Of a DNA stretch of 64,000 nucleotides, positions 41,805 to 50,818 are shown piece after piece. The position numbers and the translations under genes were made by a program. Position 1 is the stretch's first letter. Each line of letters begins with the position of its first letter. The stretch is taken from contig NZ_JACHXR010000006.1 of assembly GCF_014192275.1 (NCBI RefSeq), positions 62,001-126,000 on the forward strand. The letters are read 5' to 3'. Source of the DNA: Halomonas stenophila. GTDB taxonomy: Bacteria > Pseudomonadota > Gammaproteobacteria > Pseudomonadales > Halomonadaceae. The notes beneath the pieces were generated by a model. The model saw only the letters and a list, made by a program, of their open reading frames with translations, was not told the origin of the DNA and searched no databases.

Positions 41805-42886
41805 GTCGACGCGGGGGCCGCCGTGCCCTGATCATGGCCGGTGGCACCGGCGGCCACGTCATTCCCGCCCTGTCGCTGGCCCGGTCGCTGACGGCGGCCG
41901 GGGTCGAGGTGGCGTGGCTGGGCAGCCCCCGGGGCATCGAGAATCGCCTGGTGCCGGCCGCCGGCATCCCCCTGCACCATGTCGCGGTGAGCGGCCTGCG
42001 TGGCAACGGCCTGGTCGGCTGGCTGCTGGCGCCCTGGCGGCTGGCCCGGGCGGTGGGGCAGGCCGCCCGGGTGATCCGCGACGTCGACCCGCAACTGGTG
42101 GTGGGGCTGGGGGGCTTCGCCAGCGGCCCCGGCGGCCTGGCCGCCTGGCTCAAGCGGCGACCGCTGGTGATCCACGAGCAGAACGCCGTGGCCGGCCTGA
42201 CCAACCGCGCCCTGGCACGCCTGGCGTGTCGTGTCTATGCGGCCTTTCCCCAGGCCTTCCCGGGCCGGGCCGAGGTGGTCGGCAACCCGGTGCGCAGCGA
42301 GATCGCCGTTCTGGGCGAGTCGCCGCGGCCGGCCGCCACCATGCGCGAGCGCCCCTTGCGCCTGCTGGTGGTGGGGGGCTCCCTCGGCGCCCTGGCCCTG
42401 AACCAGCGGCTGCCCGAGGCCCTGGCGCGATTGCCGGCGGCGAGCCGTCCCGAGGTGCACCACCAGGCCGGCCGCGACAAGGACGCGGCGACCCGGGAAG
42501 CCTACGAGCAGCAAGGCGTCGAAGCGGACGTCACGGCCTTTATCGACGACATGGCGGCGGCCTACGACTGGGCCGACCTGGTGGTCTGCCGCGCCGGGGC
42601 GCTGACCGTGGCCGAACTGGCGGCGGCGGCCAAGCCGGCGCTCTTCGTGCCCTTCCCCCATGCGGTGGATGACCACCAGACCGCCAATGCCGCGGCCCTG
42701 GTGGAGGAGGGCGCCGCCGCCCTGATGCCGCAGAACGAGATGAGCGCAGCGGCGCTGGCCGATCGCCTGGCGACGCTGCTCGACCCCGAAGCCCTTGCCA
42801 CCATGGCGGCGCAGGCACGACGCTGTGCCCATCTCGACGCCGTCGAGCGCCTGGTGGCCGGTTGCATGGAGACAGCTTTTGAGTGA
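41801..42886 (+). CDS. murG: Lipid II synthase MurG
   Basis: This 361-residue GT28 glycosyltransferase adds GlcNAc to lipid I on the cytoplasmic face of the membrane. The glycine-rich donor loops are [17 protein letters not shown] and [25 protein letters not shown] and the C-terminal [14 protein letters not shown] are family motifs. It starts in the ftsW stop. Confidence 0.97.
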   Translation: MSRRGGRRALIMAGGTGGHVIPALSLARSLTAAGVEVAWLGSPRGIENRLVPAAGIPLHHVAVSGLRGNGLVGWLLAPWRLARAVGQAARVIRDVDPQLVVGLGGFASGPGGLAAWLKRRPLVIHEQNAVAGLTNRALARLACRVYAAFPQAFPGRAEVVGNPVRSEIAVLGESPRPAATMRERPLRLLVVGGSLGALALNQRLPEALARLPAASRPEVHHQAGRDKDAATREAYEQQGVEADVTAFIDDMAAAYDWADLVVCRAGALTVAELAAAAKPALFVPFPHAVDDHQTANAAALVEEGAAALMPQNEMSAAALADRLATLLDPEALATMAAQARRCAHLDAVERLVAGCMETAFE

Positions 42887-44360
42887 CGAGACCCTCGGGC
42901 CGGTTCCCGGCCAAGCCACGCCCCCGCGTCCCGGCCTCGGGCTGGGCATGCGCCGCATCCGTCGCATCCACTTCGTCGGCATCGGCGGCGCCGGGATGTG
43001 CGGCATCGCCGAGGTGCTGGCCAACCAGGGCTACACCGTCAGCGGCAGCGACCTGAAGGTCTCGCCGGTGGTGGCCCGGCTGGAGCGGTGCGGCATCGGC
43101 GTGGCCATCGGTCATGCGGCGGAGAATGCCCGCGACGCCGACGTGGTGGTGGTCTCCACCGCCGTGGACGAGACCAACCCCGAGATCCGCTGGGCCCACG
43201 AGCATCGCGTGCCGGTGGTGCGTCGCGCCGAGATGCTCGCCGAGCTGATGCGCTTCCGCCACGGCATCGCCGTGGCCGGCACCCATGGCAAGACCACCAC
43301 CACCAGCCTGACCGCCACCCTGCTCGGCGAGGGCGGCCTGGACCCCACCTTCGTGATCGGTGGCCGGCTGACCAGTGCCGGCACCAATGCCCGCCTGGGG
43401 GAGGGGGAGTACCTGGTGGCCGAGGCCGACGAGTCGGATGCCTCCTTCCTGCACCTGCAGCCGATGGTGGCCATCGTCACCAACATCGATGCCGATCACA
43501 TGGCCACCTACGGCGGTGACTTCGAGCGCCTGAAGGGCACCTTCATCGAGTTCCTGCACAACCTGCCGTTCTATGGCCTGGCGGTGCTGTGCATCGATGA
43601 CGCCAATGTTCGTGGGCTGATCGAGCGGGTCAACCGCCAGTTCGTCACCTACGGCTTCAGCGCCGATGCCGACTACCGGCTCGAGGACTTCGTCCAGCAG
43701 GCCGGCGAGGTGCGCTTCACCGTCCGGCGTCCCGATGGCCTGGCGCCGCTCGAGGTGCGCCTGGCGATGCCGGGGCGCCACAACGCCCTCAATGCCCTGG
43801 CCGCCATCGCCGTGGCCAGCGACGCCGGCGTCGACGACCAGGCCATCCTGCGCGGCCTGGCCGGCTTCGCCGGGGTCGGCCGCCGCTTCCAGGTGCATGG
43901 GCAGTTCCCGGCCCCGGCCGAGGCGGGCGAGGTCATGCTGGTCGACGACTACGGCCACCATCCCCGGGAGGTCGAGATGGTGATCAAGGCCGTCCGCGAC
44001 GGCTGGCCAGAGCGACGCCTGGTGATGGTCTACCAGCCCCATCGCTATTCGCGCACCCGCGACCTCTACGAGGACTTCGTGCGAGTGCTGGCCGGGGTCG
44101 ACACCCTGCTGCTGCTGGATGTCTACAGTGCCGGCGAGGCGCCGGTGCCCGGGGCCGACGGCCGGACCCTGGCCGGCTCGATCCGCCAGCGCGGCGAGGT
44201 CGACCCGATCTTCGTGCAGGACAAGAGCGAACTGCCGGGGCTGCTGGCCAGGGTGCTGCGTCCCGGTGATATCCTGATCACCCAGGGCGCCGGCGACGTG
44301 GGGGGGATCGCCCAGCGACTGGCCGATGCTCGACTGGATCTCGACGAGGTGGCGCTATGA
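42879..44360 (+). CDS. murC: UDP-N-acetylmuramate L-alanine ligase MurC
   Basis: This 493-residue ligase adds L-alanine to UDP-MurNAc. The N-terminal Rossmann motif is [18 protein letters not shown], and the ATP loop is [12 protein letters not shown] chose TTG 42879 as start because GGAG (42868-42871) lies seven bases upstream and family members carry about 10-20 residues before [11 protein letters not shown]. It would overlap the murG end by eight bases. ATG 42948 is the alternative but lacks a ribosome binding site. Confidence 0.94.
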   Translation: MSDETLGPVPGQATPPRPGLGLGMRRIRRIHFVGIGGAGMCGIAEVLANQGYTVSGSDLKVSPVVARLERCGIGVAIGHAAENARDADVVVVSTAVDETNPEIRWAHEHRVPVVRRAEMLAELMRFRHGIAVAGTHGKTTTTSLTATLLGEGGLDPTFVIGGRLTSAGTNARLGEGEYLVAEADESDASFLHLQPMVAIVTNIDADHMATYGGDFERLKGTFIEFLHNLPFYGLAVLCIDDANVRGLIERVNRQFVTYGFSADADYRLEDFVQQAGEVRFTVRRPDGLAPLEVRLAMPGRHNALNALAAIAVASDAGVDDQAILRGLAGFAGVGRRFQVHGQFPAPAEAGEVMLVDDYGHHPREVEMVIKAVRDGWPERRLVMVYQPHRYSRTRDLYEDFVRVLAGVDTLLLLDVYSAGEAPVPGADGRTLAGSIRQRGEVDPIFVQDKSELPGLLARVLRPGDILITQGAGDVGGIAQRLADARLDLDEVAL

Positions 44361-45283
44361 CGGCGGACAGGACCGGCCAGGGCCGGGTGGTGGTGCTCTA
44401 CGGCGGCGACTCCGCCGAGCGGGAGGTCTCGTTGAAGAGCGGGGCCGCGGTCATCGCCGCCCTGGAGCGTGCCGGGGTGGCCCCCATCGGCTTCGACCCG
44501 GCCGAGCAGGGCGGCCTGTCCGGCCTGGAAGCCCTCAGGCCGGACAGGGTCTTTATCGCCCTGCATGGCCGAGGCGGCGAGGACGGTACCCTCCAGGGGG
44601 CGCTGGAACTGCTGGACATCCCCTATACCGGCAGCGGCGTGCTGGCCTCGGCGCTGGGCATGGACAAGCAGCGCACCAAGCTGGTCTGGCAGGCGCTGGG
44701 CCTGCCCACCCCGGAGAGCGTGATGCTCGGCCCCGATGCCGACTGGGCGGCGGTGGTGGAGCGGCTCGGCCTGCCGCTGATCGTCAAGCCGGTCCACGAG
44801 GGCTCGACGCTCGGCATCACCATCGTCGACAGTCCCGAGGCCCTGGCGGCCGCCTACCGCGACGCCGTGCGCTTCGATGCCCGGGTGATGGCCGAGCGCT
44901 TCATTCGCGGCGAGGAATACACGGTGTCGTTGCTCGGCGACAGCGTGCTGCCGGCGATTCGCGTGGAAGTGCCCAGCGGCTTCTACGACTACGAGGCCAA
45001 ATACCTCTCCGACGAGACCCTCTACCACTTGCCCTGCGGACTGGCCGAGGACGAGGAGCATCGCCTGGCGTCGCTGTGCCGGGAGGCCTTCGAGGCCATC
45101 GGCTGCAGCGGCTGGGGGCGGGTCGACGTCATGCGCGACGCCCAGGGGCGCTTCTGGCTGCTCGAGGTCAATACCGTGCCCGGCATGACCGACCATAGCC
45201 TGGTGCCTCAGGCGGCGGCCCACGCCGGCCTCGATTTCGATGCGCTGGTGATGCGTATCCTCGACACCGCCGGGCGGGACTAG
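44357..45283 (+). CDS. ddlB: D-alanine-D-alanine ligase DdlB
   Basis: This 308-residue ATP-grasp enzyme makes D-Ala-D-Ala for MurF. Motifs are [31 protein letters not shown], the ATP-grasp [11 protein letters not shown] and the C-terminal [15 protein letters not shown]. It starts inside the murC stop. The Tyr in the FYDYEAKY loop supports D-Ala rather than D-Lac specificity. Confidence 0.97.
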   Translation: MTADRTGQGRVVVLYGGDSAEREVSLKSGAAVIAALERAGVAPIGFDPAEQGGLSGLEALRPDRVFIALHGRGGEDGTLQGALELLDIPYTGSGVLASALGMDKQRTKLVWQALGLPTPESVMLGPDADWAAVVERLGLPLIVKPVHEGSTLGITIVDSPEALAAAYRDAVRFDARVMAERFIRGEEYTVSLLGDSVLPAIRVEVPSGFYDYEAKYLSDETLYHLPCGLAEDEEHRLASLCREAFEAIGCSGWGRVDVMRDAQGRFWLLEVNTVPGMTDHSLVPQAAAHAGLDFDALVMRILDTAGRD

Positions 45284-45286
45284 TCC

Positions 45287-46012
45287 ATGGCGCGTCGCGG
45301 AACCCTGCTCGGCGTATTGCTGCTGGCGCTGCTGGTCGGCGCCGGTGGCCGGGCCCTGTGGCTGTGGCTGGATCGTCCCATCGAGCGGGTCTCGATCCGC
45401 GGCGAGCTGCATCATGCCGGGGCCGACTACCTGCGCAGCCGGCTCGCGCCCCTCGTCCAGGGCCGGACCTGGTTGTCGGTGGACCTGGGCGAGCTGCGCG
45501 AGCGGGCACGGGACATCGGCTGGCTGAGCGAGGTCCGCATCCGTCGCGAGTGGCCCGATGCGCTGGTCTTCGAGCTGGTCGAGCAGGTGCCCGTGGCGCG
45601 CTGGAACGACGACCGGCTGCTCAATGCGGCCGGCGAGCCCTTCGACCACGCGCCCCTTGAGGTGCCCGACGAGCTGCCCGAGCTCTCGGGGCCGGCGAAC
45701 AGTGGCGCCGAGGTGCTGGCCTATCACGACGCTCTGGCGGCGCGGCTCGCGCCCCGGGGGCTGTTTCTGCGTCAGGTGCGGCTCGAGGCGCGCGGCGCCT
45801 GGCGGTTCCAACTGGAGGGCGGGCTCTGGGTGATGCTCGGGCGCAATCACCGGGAGGAGCGGCTGGCGCGTTTCCTGGCGGCCTGGGAGCGGGAACTCGC
45901 CGACACGGCGTCGCATATCCGCTACATCGATCTGCGTTATCCCAATGGCGTGGCCGTGGCCTGGCATGGACAAACCGAACCCGTGGACGATGCCACTACC
46001 GATCAAGGCTGA
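45287..46012 (+). CDS. ftsQ: Cell division protein FtsQ
   Basis: This 241-residue bitopic protein has one membrane helix (LLGVLLLALLVGAGGRALWL), a POTRA domain (about 35-105; IERVSIRGELHHAGADYLR) and a β-domain (LVEQVPVARWNDDRLLNAAG). It scaffolds FtsLB in the divisome. It begins three bases after ddlB and is followed by a 198-bp gap before ftsA. Confidence 0.95.
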   Translation: MARRGTLLGVLLLALLVGAGGRALWLWLDRPIERVSIRGELHHAGADYLRSRLAPLVQGRTWLSVDLGELRERARDIGWLSEVRIRREWPDALVFELVEQVPVARWNDDRLLNAAGEPFDHAPLEVPDELPELSGPANSGAEVLAYHDALAARLAPRGLFLRQVRLEARGAWRFQLEGGLWVMLGRNHREERLARFLAAWERELADTASHIRYIDLRYPNGVAVAWHGQTEPVDDATTDQG

Positions 46013-46133
46013 ATGGCACTTCAGGGTGAATTGCCCGGTTCCCGGGGCACCAGGGTGTTCCTTTCGGAAGAAAATCGCCGTATCGTGACGGGGGTTTCTT
46101 CCCATGGGCTGGTGGATCACGGTGAGTTGTTCC

Positions 46134-46139
46134 TATAAT
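46134..46139 (+). promoter_or_regulatory. -10 element upstream of ftsA
   Basis: A perfect TATAAT (46134-46139) occurs in the 198-bp, relatively AT-rich gap between ftsQ and ftsA (46013-46210). It would give a start near 46146 and a 65-base leader. No strong -35 is visible 16-18 bp upstream. An internal promoter here would let ftsA-ftsZ be expressed apart from the upstream mur genes. Confidence 0.5.
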
Positions 46140-46210
46140 TGGCCCAGGTTTTATTCGTTTCAAACATGCATTTCCCCTAGCGGGTCCGGCTCGAGGAGAT
46201 TTCCCGGCTC

Positions 46211-47509
46211 ATGTCAGGTCCATCCAATGCGTCCAATATGGTAGTCGGGCTGGATATCGGAACATCCAAGGTCGTGGCGATCGTGGGGCAACCCACCGAC
46301 GATGGCGGCATTGAAATTGCCGGTATCGGCTCCCATCCCTCCCGCGGGATGAAGAAAGGGGTGGTGATCAATATCGAGTCCACGGTGCAATCGATCCAGC
46401 GTGCCGTGGAGGAAGCGGAACTCATGGCGGGCTGCGATATCCACTCCGTCTATGTGGGCATCGCCGGCAGCCATATCAGCTCGATGAATTCCGATGGCGT
46501 GGTCGCCATCAAGGAGCGCGAGGTCGCTTCCTCCGATATCGACCGGGTCATCGATTCCGCCCGCGCGCGGGCCATCTCCGAGGGGCAGCGGGTCCTGCAT
46601 GTGCTGCCCCAGGAGTTTGCCATCGACACCCAGGGCGGCATCCGCGAGCCGCTGGGCATGTCCGGGGTGCGCCTGGAGGCCAGGGTCCACCTGGTGACGG
46701 CCGCCCTCAATGCGGTGCAGAACATCGAGAAGTGCGTGCGGCGCTGTGGTCTCGAGGTGGATGCCATCATCCTCGAGCAGTTGGCCTCCAGCCATGCCGT
46801 GCTCACCGAGGACGAGCGCGAGCTTGGCGTGTGCATGGTCGACATCGGCGGCGGTACCACCGATATCGCGGTCTTCACCGAGGGCGCCATTCGCCACACC
46901 GCGGTGATTCCCATCGCCGGTGACCAGGTCACCAACGACATCGCCATGGCGCTGCGCACGCCCACGCAGCATGCCGAGGAGATCAAGGTCAAGTACGCCT
47001 GTGCGCTTACCCAGCTGGCTTCCAGCGACGAGATGATCAAGGTGCCCAGTGTCGGTGACCGGCCGGCCCGGGACCTGTCCCGCCAGTCGCTGGCCGAGGT
47101 GGTCGAACCACGCTACGAGGAACTTTTTACCCTGGTGCGTGACGAACTGCGGCGCAGCGGCTACGAGGATCTGGTGGCGGCCGGCGTAGTGCTGACCGGT
47201 GGCACGGCACGCATGGAAGGCGTCGTCGAGCTGGCCGAGGAGATCTTTCACATGCCGGTGCGAATCGCCTGTCCACAGAACGTGCGGGGGCTCGCCGATG
47301 TGGTGCGCAACCCGATTTATTCGACGGGAGTCGGTTTGCTACATTACGCTCTACGGGAGGCCCGTCAGGGGCATGGCCATCAGGGCACACAGGGGCAGGG
47401 TAGTAGCATCTCGGCGCAACCGAGACGTGGCGACGTCTCCCGGCGCAGGCCAGAGGAAGGGATTCCGGCGCTGGTAAGGCTTAAAGGCTGGTTCAAAGGA
47501 AATTTCTGA
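46211..47509 (+). CDS. ftsA: Cell division protein FtsA
   Basis: This 432-residue actin-like protein tethers FtsZ to the membrane and recruits later division proteins. Motifs are [16 protein letters not shown] (phosphate 1), [18 protein letters not shown] (phosphate 2) and [20 protein letters not shown]. The C-terminal amphipathic membrane-targeting helix is [19 protein letters not shown] upstream acts as ribosome binding site. Confidence 0.98.
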   Translation: MSGPSNASNMVVGLDIGTSKVVAIVGQPTDDGGIEIAGIGSHPSRGMKKGVVINIESTVQSIQRAVEEAELMAGCDIHSVYVGIAGSHISSMNSDGVVAIKEREVASSDIDRVIDSARARAISEGQRVLHVLPQEFAIDTQGGIREPLGMSGVRLEARVHLVTAALNAVQNIEKCVRRCGLEVDAIILEQLASSHAVLTEDERELGVCMVDIGGGTTDIAVFTEGAIRHTAVIPIAGDQVTNDIAMALRTPTQHAEEIKVKYACALTQLASSDEMIKVPSVGDRPARDLSRQSLAEVVEPRYEELFTLVRDELRRSGYEDLVAAGVVLTGGTARMEGVVELAEEIFHMPVRIACPQNVRGLADVVRNPIYSTGVGLLHYALREARQGHGHQGTQGQGSSISAQPRRGDVSRRRPEEGIPALVRLKGWFKGNF

Positions 47510-47543
47510 CAGGGCCGCGCACGCGGTCCAGGAGACGGGGCTA

Positions 47544-48737
47544 ATGTTCGAACTTGTAGATAGCGCACCCTCTAGCAGTGCGGTCATCAAGGTCATCGGT
47601 GTCGGTGGTGGTGGCGGGAATGCCGTCAATCACATGGTCGAGAGCAGCATCGAGGGCGTGGAATTCATCTGCGCCAACACCGATGCCCAGGCGCTGAAGC
47701 GGGTGGCGGCCAAGACCGTTCTCCAGCTCGGTAGCGAGATCACCAAGGGGCTCGGCGCCGGTGCCAACCCCGACGTGGGACGCCAGGCGGCCATGGAGGA
47801 CCGCGAGCGCATCGCCGAACTGCTCGGCGGTGCCGACATGGTGTTCATCACCGCGGGCATGGGCGGGGGGACCGGCACCGGCGGTGCGCCGGTGGTGGCC
47901 CAGGTCGCCAAGGAGCTCGGCATCCTGACCGTGGCGGTGGTCACGCGTCCCTTCCCCTTCGAGGGACCCAAGCGGATGCGGGCCGCCGAGGAGGGCATGA
48001 AGGAGCTCTCCGAGCATGTCGACTCGCTGATCACCATCCCCAACGAGAAGCTGCTGTCGGTGCTGGGCAAGAGCGCCAGCCTGCTGACGGCCTTCAGCGC
48101 CGCCAACGACGTGCTGCTGGGCGCCGTCCAGGGCATCGCCGAGCTGATCACCAGCCCCGGCATCATCAACGTCGACTTCGCCGACGTGCGCACCGTGATG
48201 TCCGAGATGGGCATGGCGATGATGGGCACCGGCGGCGCCACCGGCGAGAATCGGGCCCGCGAGGCCGCCGAGAAGGCGATCAGAAGCCCGCTGCTCGAGG
48301 ATATCGACCTGCACGGTGCGCGCGGCATCCTGGTCAACATCACCGCCGGTCCCGACCTGTCGATCGGGGAGTTCAACGACGTGGGTGCCACGGTCCAGGA
48401 GTTCGCCTCCCAGGACGCCACCATCGTCGTCGGGACCTCCATCGACATGGAGATGACCGACGAGCTGCGGGTCACCGTGGTGGCCGCCGGCCTCGAGGGG
48501 CAGCGTCAGGCCAAGGCGGCGAGCCAGGCCACGCGCCGTGCCGATGCCGGCGGGGACTATCGCCAGCGTCAGTCCGCCGCTGCCGGCCGGCCCCAGGCCT
48601 CGGTCAATCGCGCCGCGGCGGCCGCACCCAAGGCGGAGTCCCAGGACACCCCGCGTCCCCAGGCGGAGCCGCGCAAGTCCCAGGAGCTGGACGACTACCT
48701 GGATATTCCGGCGTTCCTGCGGCGTCAGGCCGATTGA
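47544..48737 (+). CDS. ftsZ: Cell division GTPase FtsZ
   Basis: This 397-residue tubulin homologue forms the Z-ring. The GTP-binding signature is [13 protein letters not shown], and the T7 catalytic loop is [12 protein letters not shown] variable Ala/Gln/Arg-rich linker (about 320-380) leads to the conserved C-terminal peptide [14 protein letters not shown], which binds FtsA and ZipA. AGGAGA precedes ATG 47544. It lies 34 bp after ftsA. Confidence 0.99.
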   Translation: MFELVDSAPSSSAVIKVIGVGGGGGNAVNHMVESSIEGVEFICANTDAQALKRVAAKTVLQLGSEITKGLGAGANPDVGRQAAMEDRERIAELLGGADMVFITAGMGGGTGTGGAPVVAQVAKELGILTVAVVTRPFPFEGPKRMRAAEEGMKELSEHVDSLITIPNEKLLSVLGKSASLLTAFSAANDVLLGAVQGIAELITSPGIINVDFADVRTVMSEMGMAMMGTGGATGENRAREAAEKAIRSPLLEDIDLHGARGILVNITAGPDLSIGEFNDVGATVQEFASQDATIVVGTSIDMEMTDELRVTVVAAGLEGQRQAKAASQATRRADAGGDYRQRQSAAAGRPQASVNRAAAAAPKAESQDTPRPQAEPRKSQELDDYLDIPAFLRRQAD

Positions 48738-48780
48738 GTGGCGCTATCGCAAGCATAGGCAGCCCGAGGGGATGGAAGTT

Positions 48781-48809
48781 TTGTTGAAACACTCGTTCGG
48801 TGTTATAGT
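48781..48809 (+). promoter_or_regulatory. lpxC promoter
   Basis: TTGTTG (48781-48786) and TATAGT (48804-48809) are spaced by 17 bp, and TGT just upstream of the -10 makes it an extended -10. The predicted start near 48816 gives a 34-base leader. This separates lpxC transcription from the dcw genes. Confidence 0.75.
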
Positions 48810-48849
48810 GAACGGTGTTTGATAACCAACGACTGCCTGGCGACTGCCC

Positions 48850-49761
48850 ATGATCAGACAACGCACTCTCAAGAACGTCATTCGCGCGACCGGCGTCGGC
48901 CTGCATTCCGGCAAGAAGGTCTACCTGACCCTGCGGCCGGCCCCGGTCGATACCGGTATCATCTTCGTGCGCACCGACCTGGACCCCGAGGTGCAGATCC
49001 CGGCCCGCGCCGAGAATGTCGCCGACACCACCCTGTGCACGGCCCTGTCCCAGGATGGCGTCAAGGTGGCCACCGTCGAGCACCTGATGTCGGCCCTGGC
49101 CGGCCTGGGCATCGACAACGCCTATGTGGACGTGAGCGCCCCCGAGGTGCCGATCATGGATGGCAGCGCCGGGCCCTTCGTGTTCCTGATCCAGTCCGCG
49201 GGCATCGCCGAGCAGAGTGCCGCCAAGAAGTTCATTTGCATCAAGCGGGAGGTGGTGGTGCGCGAGGGCGACAAGGAAGCCATCTTCCTGCCCCATCGGG
49301 GCTTCAAGGTGTCCTTCGCCATCGACTTCGACCACCCCGTGTTCGAGGACCAGAAGCAGACCGCGGTGGTCGACTTCTCCACCACCTCCTTCGTCAAGGA
49401 GGTGTCCCGTGCCCGGACCTTCGGCTTCATGCGCGACCTCGAGCACCTGCGCTCGAACAACCTGGCGCTCGGCGGCAGCCTCGACAACGCCATCGTGGTC
49501 GATGACTATCGCATCGTGAACGAGGGCGGGTTGCGCTACGATGACGAGTTCGTCAAGCACAAGGTGCTGGACGCCATCGGCGACCTCTATCAACTGGGCC
49601 ACAGCCTGATCGGCGAGTTCCGCGGCGTGAAGTCCGGTCATGCCCTCAACAACCAGCTGTGTCGCGCGCTGATGGAACAGCCGGAGTGCTGGGAGATTGT
49701 CACCTTCGAGGACGACACCCAGAAGGCGCCCATCTCCTACGCCGCCCCGGCCATGGCCTGA
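48850..49761 (+). CDS. lpxC: UDP-3-O-acyl-GlcNAc deacetylase LpxC
   Basis: This 303-residue zinc enzyme catalyses the committed step of lipid A synthesis. Family motifs are [20 protein letters not shown], the first zinc-ligand region [24 protein letters not shown], and the second ligand region around [15 protein letters not shown] and KSGHALNN. Length is normal. The C-terminus does not show an obvious unusual degradation tail. Confidence 0.98.
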   Translation: MIRQRTLKNVIRATGVGLHSGKKVYLTLRPAPVDTGIIFVRTDLDPEVQIPARAENVADTTLCTALSQDGVKVATVEHLMSALAGLGIDNAYVDVSAPEVPIMDGSAGPFVFLIQSAGIAEQSAAKKFICIKREVVVREGDKEAIFLPHRGFKVSFAIDFDHPVFEDQKQTAVVDFSTTSFVKEVSRARTFGFMRDLEHLRSNNLALGGSLDNAIVVDDYRIVNEGGLRYDDEFVKHKVLDAIGDLYQLGHSLIGEFRGVKSGHALNNQLCRALMEQPECWEIVTFEDDTQKAPISYAAPAMA

Positions 49762-49794
49762 ATCCGCCACGCTGGCAGCGCAGCCACCGCAGTC

Positions 49795-49824
49795 GACCGC
49801 CGCACCTTCCGAGGTGCGGCGGTC
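49795..49824. terminator. Bidirectional hairpin between lpxC and dciA
   Basis: A perfect 13-bp stem (GACCGCCGCACCT at 49795-49807 with AGGTGCGGCGGTC at 49812-49824) has a TCCG loop. It is followed by TCGTAT only. It separates the convergent lpxC and dciA genes. Confidence 0.72.
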
Positions 49825-49837
49825 TCGTATATCGGGG

Positions 49838-50293
49838 TCAGGACTCGGCGTGGGAAGCGAGGCGTTCGAGGGCCCGCCTGAGCCGGGGGTCGTCCACGTC
49901 GGCGGCGCAGCTGGAGAGCTCGTCGGCGGCCCGGGCAGGCAGGCGTCGGGTCTGGCGCACCGGCGCCTTGGGGGGGCGGACCGGCCGGACCTTGAAGTCG
50001 AAACCGCTCACGGCCTCGAAACCGGGCAGCTCATGGAGCCGCGACAGCAGCTGCGCCTGCTCGTAGCGCAAGCGGGTCAGCCACACCGCGCGGTCGGTGA
50101 TCACCGTCAGGCGCCCATCATGAAAGCCTCCCACGAAGAGGTGTTCCGCGAGTTCGACGGGAAGGTGGTCGCGCAGGTGCTGCTGGGCCCGCTCGATGAG
50201 TCGGGCCATGCGCATCAGCGTCCCCAGCTCCCCGCGGCCTTCCAGTAGCCGGGACATGGGCTGTGCTCGGAACCGCTTAACCTTTATACTCAT
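49838..50293 (-). CDS. dciA: DciA-type DnaB helicase operator (DUF721 family)
   Basis: This 151-residue basic protein matches the DUF721/DciA family, which assists loading of the replicative helicase DnaB in bacteria that lack DnaC. The N-terminal KH-like domain includes LREHLPVELAEHL-like RDHLPVELAEHLFVGGFHDG, LTVITDRAVWLTRLRYEQAQ and LLSRL. The tail is basic, then acidic. The gene lies between lpxC and secA on the opposite strand, a context it also has in Pseudomonas. Confidence 0.88.
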   Translation of the reverse strand: MSIKVKRFRAQPMSRLLEGRGELGTLMRMARLIERAQQHLRDHLPVELAEHLFVGGFHDGRLTVITDRAVWLTRLRYEQAQLLSRLHELPGFEAVSGFDFKVRPVRPPKAPVRQTRRLPARAADELSSCAADVDDPRLRRALERLASHAES

Positions 50294-50398
50294 CAGCTTG
50301 ATTCTCGGGGGCGAACCCCTGACGTTGGCCGTCGGCCGCTCGCGCCGGCGGCCCCTGAACGCAAGAGCCTAGCACACCCAAGGGAGTCCCTCGACAGC

Positions 50399-50761
50399 AT
50401 GGCCACCCTCACCGCGGACATTCGCGCCACGGCGCGTCGCCCGATGGAGCGCCGCCCGACCCGCTGGTGGTTGGCGGGCCTGCTGGTGGGCTGCCTGTTG
50501 CCGGCGGGGTTCGCCCAGTTGGAGTCGTCGCGCCCCGTCGAGCGTGTCATCCAGGTCTGTATCCTGGCCCCCGCGCTGATCCGTGCCAGCTCCCGCCTGC
50601 AGGCCCGGCGTCGGGCGCATCGCCGCTGGCCCGGGCCGCGCTTGCCCGTGATACCGGCACGCCCGGGGCGGCCCGTCATCGGCCGCGGCGAGCCGCGGCG
50701 GGCCGTGGCCGCCCACGATGTCCTGACACGGCGTGGTCCGCCATCCGCTCGTCGAGGTTGA
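50399..50761 (+). CDS. Unrecognised 120-residue secretory-type protein upstream of secA; candidate SecM-like leader
   Basis: I do not recognise a family. The product has a basic start (residues 11-22), a hydrophobic segment RWWLAGLLVGCLLPAGFAQ (about 22-40) that looks like a Sec signal with a possible A-x-A cleavage near residue 39, and a very basic Arg/Pro-rich remainder. The last residues are LTRRGPPSARRG, with R112-G113-P114-P115 five residues before the stop. The final codons shift from GC3-rich to rarer ones (ACA, GGT, CCA, GCT, CGA, GGT). AGGGAG (50381-50386) may serve as ribosome binding site. It starts 105 bp from divergent dciA and ends 57 bp before secA, where E. coli has secM. An alternative start is ATG 50444. 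That it is a translated gene is likely; the SecM-like role is inference. Confidence 0.6.
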   Translation: MATLTADIRATARRPMERRPTRWWLAGLLVGCLLPAGFAQLESSRPVERVIQVCILAPALIRASSRLQARRRAHRRWPGPRLPVIPARPGRPVIGRGEPRRAVAAHDVLTRRGPPSARRG

Positions 50762-50788
50762 ACGACGAGAGGCCGGGGAATCCCCGGC
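50748..50788 (+). promoter_or_regulatory. Two adjacent hairpins before secA
   Basis: Hairpin 1 is CTCGTCG (50748-50754) with CGACGAG (50763-50769), and its loop contains the TGA stop of the upstream small gene. Hairpin 2 is GCCGGGG (50772-50778) with CCCCGGC (50782-50788). The secA ribosome binding site region CGGGACC (50808-50814) follows. A short stretch GGTCC (50735-50739) inside the small gene is complementary to GGACC of that region. This resembles the arrangement by which secM controls secA, but folding was only checked by eye. Confidence 0.5.
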
Positions 50789-50818
50789 AGGATGCCACAC
50801 GCAATTTCGGGACCCTTC

